This document shows positions 60,415 to 64,000 of a stretch of 64,000 nucleotides of DNA, one piece after another. Source of the DNA: Heyndrickxia coagulans DSM 1 = ATCC 7050. GTDB lineage: Bacteria; Bacillota; Bacilli; Bacillales; Bacillaceae_C. How positions within the stretch are numbered: the stretch's first letter is position 1; the number at the start of each line of letters is the position of its first letter. The DNA is taken from the NCBI RefSeq assembly GCF_000290615.1, contig NZ_ALAS01000206.1, forward strand, positions 1 through 64,000. Reading direction: 5' to 3'. The notes under the pieces are model-generated. The model saw only the letters and a list, made by a program, of their open reading frames with translations, was not told where the DNA came from and did no database searches. The position numbers and the translations under genes were made by a program.

Positions 60415-61165
60415 GGATGTTCACCCCTTCTTTGCTGCAAATGTCCTTTACTTCCCGGATGGTAAACGTGCCGTCGTGAAAAATGGAGGCGGCAAGGGCA
60501 GCAGAAGCCCCCGTTTCTTTAAACACTTCGGCAAAATGCTCCGGTTTGCCGCAGCCGCCCGAGGCGATCACGGGAATTTTTACGGCGCCGGCAACCGCTT
60601 TTGTCAGCGGCAGGTCAAAGCCGTCTTTTACCCCGTCGGTATCAACGCTCGTCAATAAAATTTCCCCAGCGCCGAGCCGTTCTGCTTCCTTCGCCCATTC
60701 AATCGCATCGATTCCGGTATCGATGCGGCCGCCGTTCACGACACAAGTCCATTTCCCTTCCGCGGCTTTTTTTGCATCAATCGCCACAACGACGCACTGC
60801 GCGCCGAAACGGACGGATGCCTTTCGGACCAGTTCCGGGTTTTTGAACGCAGCCGAGTTCACCGACACTTTATCGGCGCCGGCCTTTAACAGGCGGGTCA
60901 CGTCAAAAATCGTCCGTACGCCGCCGCCGACCGTAAACGGGATAAACACATTTTCAGCTGTCCTTTCAACCATATTGACGACCGTATCGCGCTGTTCGTG
61001 GGTCGCGGTAATGTCAAGAAAAACCAGTTCATCAGCGCCGCTTTCCGAATAAAATTTTGCCAGCTCAACGGGATCGCCGACATTGCGGAGCCCGGTAAAA
61101 TTTGTCCCTTTTACGACCTGCCCGTCTTTCACATCGAGGCACGGAATAATCCGTTTTGCGATCAT
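60404..61165 (-). CDS. hisF: Imidazole glycerol phosphate synthase subunit HisF
   Basis: The cyclase subunit that forms IGP and AICAR using ammonia from HisH. The 253-residue TIM barrel starts [36 protein letters not shown] and keeps the catalytic Asp residues (CLDVKD and [13 protein letters not shown]). The phosphate loops are [11 protein letters not shown] and [12 protein letters not shown]. It overlaps hisA and hisI at its ends within the operon. Confidence 0.97.
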   Translation of the reverse strand: MIAKRIIPCLDVKDGQVVKGTNFTGLRNVGDPVELAKFYSESGADELVFLDITATHEQRDTVVNMVERTAENVFIPFTVGGGVRTIFDVTRLLKAGADKVSVNSAAFKNPELVRKASVRFGAQCVVVAIDAKKAAEGKWTCVVNGGRIDTGIDAIEWAKEAERLGAGEILLTSVDTDGVKDGFDLPLTKAVAGAVKIPVIASGGCGKPEHFAEVFKETGASAALAASIFHDGTFTIREVKDICSKEGVNIREA

Positions 61166-61866
61166 CCTGCCGCCCCCTTGAGCCGGATTTTGCCTTCATA
61201 AACCGCTTTGCCGACAATCCCTTCCCTGATGCCGATTGCATCCAGGTTTTTCACGTCTTCTTCGCTTGTGATGCCGCCGGAAGCAATAATGTCACAGCTG
61301 ACCGCTTCAATGAGCATTTTTAACGCATCAAGGTTCGGGCCTTTCATGGTGCCATCCCTCGATATATCGGTAAAGACGATGCGCCGCACGCCCAAGCTTT
61401 CTATTTCTTTTGCAAAACCGATGTAATCCATTTCGGTAACTGCAAGCCAGCCGTGGGCCGCGACTTTCCCATTTCTTGCGTCAATGCCGGCGACGATTTT
61501 CTCCGGGTATGCGGCGACCGCCGCTTTAAAAAAATCCCGGTCTTCGATGGCGGCCGTCCCGATCACAATCCGGGAAACGCCCATTTCCGCATATTTGCGG
61601 ACGGTGTCCAAATTGCGGATGCCGCCGCCTACTTCAACCGGAACGGCGGCATGCCTGCACAAAGAGGCAATCAGTTCAAACTGTGCGGGCCGGCCGGCCT
61701 TTGCGCCGTCCAAATCGACAATATGGACCATTTCCGCCCCCATTTCAATAAAGCGTTCCAGCTGTGCCACCGGGTCTTTCGCCACTTCTGTCGTTCGGTT
61801 AAAATCCCCCTGGTAAAGCCTTACGCATTTTCCGCCAATTAAATCGATGGCCGGGATGATTCTCAT
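61162..61866 (-). CDS. hisA: ProFAR isomerase HisA
   Basis: The 234-residue TIM-barrel enzyme performs an Amadori rearrangement in histidine synthesis. [22 protein letters not shown] gives the catalytic Asp of IPAIDL and [16 protein letters not shown] the region of loop 5. [15 protein letters not shown] is the phosphate-binding loop. The ATG at 61866 follows GGGAGG at seven bases and gives the usual length; a slightly longer frame (from 61881) is not needed. It overlaps hisH by four bases. Confidence 0.97.
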   Translation of the reverse strand: MRIIPAIDLIGGKCVRLYQGDFNRTTEVAKDPVAQLERFIEMGAEMVHIVDLDGAKAGRPAQFELIASLCRHAAVPVEVGGGIRNLDTVRKYAEMGVSRIVIGTAAIEDRDFFKAAVAAYPEKIVAGIDARNGKVAAHGWLAVTEMDYIGFAKEIESLGVRRIVFTDISRDGTMKGPNLDALKMLIEAVSCDIIASGGITSEEDVKNLDAIGIREGIVGKAVYEGKIRLKGAAG

Positions 61867-62474
61867 GCCTGTACCTCCCAACTGCTTTCCTGCAAAAATG
61901 TTTTTAACAGTGCCATGCCGGTTTTGCCGCTTTTTTCGGGATGAAACTGCATTCCGTACACATGCCCGTTTTTGACAATGGCCGGAATTTCCGCCCCGTA
62001 ATCGGTTGAAGCCACAATATAAGACGCCTTTGTTTTCGCCTGGTAGGAGTGGACGAAATACACATACTGATGCTGAAACGGCGCAAAAGCCGGAAAACCC
62101 GGTTTCACATCGAGCGTATTCCAGCCGATATGCGGTAAAATTTCATTTGCCGGAATCCGTTCCACCGTCCCCGGGATCAAGCCGAGCCCTTCGGAAACGC
62201 CATTTTCAAATCCCGTTTCAAATAACAGCTGCATCCCGAGACAAATGCCGAGAAACGGCTTTTTCTTCCCAAGCTCCGTCAAAACCGGCCGCAACCCGCG
62301 CTTTTCAATCTCGTCCACTGCTGCTTTAAATGCGCCGACGCCGGGCAGGATGATGTGGGTGGCGGCGCCGAGTTTTTCCGGGTCGTCCGTTACGGCAACC
62401 TTAAGCCCAAGCGTGCGGAAAGCGTTCGAGGCGCTTGCAATATTGCCCATGCCGTAGTCGACAATTGCGATCAT
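61863..62474 (-). CDS. hisH: Imidazole glycerol phosphate synthase subunit HisH
   Basis: The glutamine amidotransferase subunit that supplies ammonia to HisF. The 203-residue class I GATase begins [23 protein letters not shown]. The nucleophile cysteine is in [14 protein letters not shown], and the catalytic His and Glu in [10 protein letters not shown]. It overlaps hisA and hisB by four bases at each end. Confidence 0.97.
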   Translation of the reverse strand: MIAIVDYGMGNIASASNAFRTLGLKVAVTDDPEKLGAATHIILPGVGAFKAAVDEIEKRGLRPVLTELGKKKPFLGICLGMQLLFETGFENGVSEGLGLIPGTVERIPANEILPHIGWNTLDVKPGFPAFAPFQHQYVYFVHSYQAKTKASYIVASTDYGAEIPAIVKNGHVYGMQFHPEKSGKTGMALLKTFLQESSWEVQA

Positions 62475-63067
62475 TCTATCAGCCCCTTTGTCGAATTGAC
62501 GCCTTTGATTTCCGGGTCAACTTCCACTGCCTGGTGAAACGCCCGCCCCAACGCCTTAAACAGCGACTCGATTTTGTGATGGGTGTTGGCGCCGTACAGT
62601 ACCCTGGCATGGAGGGTAACCGCCGCCTGGAATGCAAACGCCTGGAAAAATTCGCGCACAAGCTCTGTGTCAAAATTGCCGAGCTTCGGGTTTTCAAATT
62701 CCGCTTCAAAATGCAGGAAAGGGCGGCCGCTGATGTCGAGGGCGACAAAGCCGAGCGCTTCATCCATCGGGACATAGGCGGAGCCGTAACGGGTGATGCC
62801 TTTTTTATCGCCGAGCGCTTCACGCACCAGCTGGCCGAGCACAATCCCGGTGTCTTCGACGGTGTGGTGGCTGTCAATGTACAAATCGCCGCTCGCTTTT
62901 ACAACAAGCCCGATGCGCCCGTGCCGCGCAAACAGTTCGAGCATGTGGTCAAAAAATCCGACGCCCGTACTCACTTCAACTTCCGCCGGATCGTCCAGAT
63001 TGACAGCAATTTCAATCAATGTTTCATTTGTTTTTCTGCTTTTTGCCGCTTTCCGCAACGCACTCAC
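62471..63067 (-). CDS. hisB: Imidazoleglycerol-phosphate dehydratase
   Basis: A 198-residue enzyme that dehydrates IGP to imidazole acetol phosphate (monofunctional, no phosphatase domain). The metal-binding motifs are [14 protein letters not shown] and [19 protein letters not shown] in the first half, with a second set ([27 protein letters not shown]) in the second. It overlaps hisD by four bases and hisH by four. Confidence 0.97.
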   Translation of the reverse strand: MSALRKAAKSRKTNETLIEIAVNLDDPAEVEVSTGVGFFDHMLELFARHGRIGLVVKASGDLYIDSHHTVEDTGIVLGQLVREALGDKKGITRYGSAYVPMDEALGFVALDISGRPFLHFEAEFENPKLGNFDTELVREFFQAFAFQAAVTLHARVLYGANTHHKIESLFKALGRAFHQAVEVDPEIKGVNSTKGLIE

Positions 63068-64000
63068 CCTTTCACCCGTTTTTGGACCGCCCGCGCATGC
63101 CCTTCGAGCCGCTCTTGTGCAGCAATTGCCATCACATCCGGCGCCGCTTGCTGTAAAGCTTTTTCACCATAATACAAATAGGTGATTTTTTTATAAAAAT
63201 CATCAACAGACAAACCGGAAGAAAACCGCGCCGTTCCCGATGTCGGCAGGACGTGGTTCGGGCCGCCGTAATAATCGCCGATGGCTTCCGGCGTGTTTTC
63301 GCCGAGAAAAACGGAGCCGGCATTTTTCACTTTCGACAGCTGCAAGAGCGGGTTTTCCACCTGGATTTCCAAGTGTTCCGGGGCAAGCCGGTTTGAAAGC
63401 GCAAAAGCTTCGTCTATCGATGCAACAAGCACGGCTGCGCTTTGCATCTTGATGGACACTTCCGCGATGCCGCGACGCGGAAGGACAACAAGCTGTTTTT
63501 CAAGTTCCGCTTTTGTTTCATTTATCAGTTTCTGCGACGTCGTGAGGAGAAACGTTCTTGCGCGTTCGTCGTGTTCGGCCTGGGCGATCAGATCGGCCGC
63601 TATATATGCCGGGTTGGCATTTTCATCGGCAATGATGGCGACTTCCGACGGGCCTGCGATCAGATCGATGCCGGCCGTGCCGTATACAAGCGATTTGGCG
63701 GCGGCGACATATGCGTTCCCAGGGCCGGCAATTTTATCGACTGCAGGAATCGTTTCCGTGCCGTATGCAAGCGCCCCGATCGCCTGGATGCCGCCAAGTT
63801 TGTAAATGGTGCCGACACCGGCAATATCGGCCGCTACGGACAAAACAGGGGCAATTTTCGTGCCGTTTCTGGCCGGTGTCGCCATGACCACTTCTTCTAC
63901 GCCGGCAAGGACAGCGGGGATCGCGTTCATAAGGACGGATGACGGATAGCAGGCGGTCCCGCCCGGCACATAAATCCCGGCTTTTTCCACCGGCCGGAAC
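63064..64000 (-). CDS. hisD: Histidinol dehydrogenase, partial (5' end beyond window)
   Basis: The last two steps of histidine synthesis, oxidising histidinol to histidine with two NAD+. The visible 312 codons run off the right edge. They contain [29 protein letters not shown] near the cut, [72 protein letters not shown] and the zinc His region APEHLEIQV. The annotated ATG/GTG starts inside the window are internal; the true start lies outside. Co-transcribed with hisB downstream. Confidence 0.95.
   Translation of the reverse strand, partial: FRPVEKAGIYVPGGTACYPSSVLMNAIPAVLAGVEEVVMATPARNGTKIAPVLSVAADIAGVGTIYKLGGIQAIGALAYGTETIPAVDKIAGPGNAYVAAAKSLVYGTAGIDLIAGPSEVAIIADENANPAYIAADLIAQAEHDERARTFLLTTSQKLINETKAELEKQLVVLPRRGIAEVSIKMQSAAVLVASIDEAFALSNRLAPEHLEIQVENPLLQLSKVKNAGSVFLGENTPEAIGDYYGGPNHVLPTSGTARFSSGLSVDDFYKKITYLYYGEKALQQAAPDVMAIAAQERLEGHARAVQKRVKG

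Noticed and set aside
1..64000. CRISPR arrays, tRNA or rRNA genes, prophage genes
   Set aside because: No regularly spaced repeats, cloverleaf-like segments with conserved T-arm, rRNA motifs or phage structural genes were seen on either strand.

Overview
The window looks like the chromosome of a spore-forming, moderate-GC member of the Bacillaceae. The evidence is four small acid-soluble spore protein genes or SASP-like genes (sspN, tlp, sspO, sspP) plus an alpha/beta-type SASP, sigma-G-like promoters, and a gene order around parE-parC, plsY and citB that matches Bacillus subtilis. Pyruvate phosphate dikinase with its regulator, which B. subtilis lacks, together with overall codon use makes Heyndrickxia (Bacillus) coagulans or a close relative my best guess. 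That species call is inference. No rRNA, tRNA, CRISPR array or prophage was recognised.

Layout: 0-7.5 kb is an accessory, partly decayed zone. It holds GNAT acetyltransferases (one frameshifted), a SpoIISA/SpoIISB toxin-antitoxin pair, a type I signal peptidase, nitronate monooxygenase, several pseudogenes (two small membrane ORFs with amber stops, an SDR stub, DUF4440, a VOC protein) and two small intact ORFs. 7.6-13.6 kb holds ppdK with its regulator behind a strong candidate CcpN operator, an MFS transporter and a secreted Ca-binding-repeat protein. 13.6-24.8 kb is the conserved parC-parE / yneT / plsY / yneR / yneQ / yneP / tlp-sspN / fbpB-like / citB / sspO block. 24.8-35.4 kb holds an M29 aminopeptidase, sspP, a GlsB-like protein, a lytic transglycosylase, an acyl-CoA ligase, an LrgAB pair, an alpha/beta SASP, the BmrCD-type ABC exporter and a histidine-tailed HesB-like protein.

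35.7-45.2 kb holds a DHA2 transporter, a DUF3900 protein, an amino acid permease and a complete BceRS-BceAB-type peptide-antibiotic sensing and resistance module. 45.2-59.5 kb holds small conserved proteins, a CxxC-less thioredoxin-reductase-like flavoprotein next to a FolE, a cold shock protein, MsrA, a phasin-like protein with UbiB, a CynX-type transporter, a YxcD pair, DUF1836, a Ktr potassium channel pair, RarD and a YedE-TusA sulfur/selenium module. A short insertion-sequence remnant then abuts the 3' end of the histidine operon (hisD-B-H-A-F-IE), which is transcribed leftwards and runs off the right edge inside hisD.

Functional themes are sporulation proteins, envelope-stress and antibiotic defence (Bce, Bmr, LrgAB), central carbon switching between glycolysis and gluconeogenesis (PpdK/regulator, aconitase), and histidine synthesis. 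No clearly new multi-gene system stands out. The best leads are the CcpN-type operator on the ppdK operon, the SpoIIS module with an unusual start, the FolE/flavoprotein pair and the cysteine-free, His-tailed HesB-like protein. Several single-base frameshifts lie in homopolymers, so some pseudogene calls could be sequencing errors.
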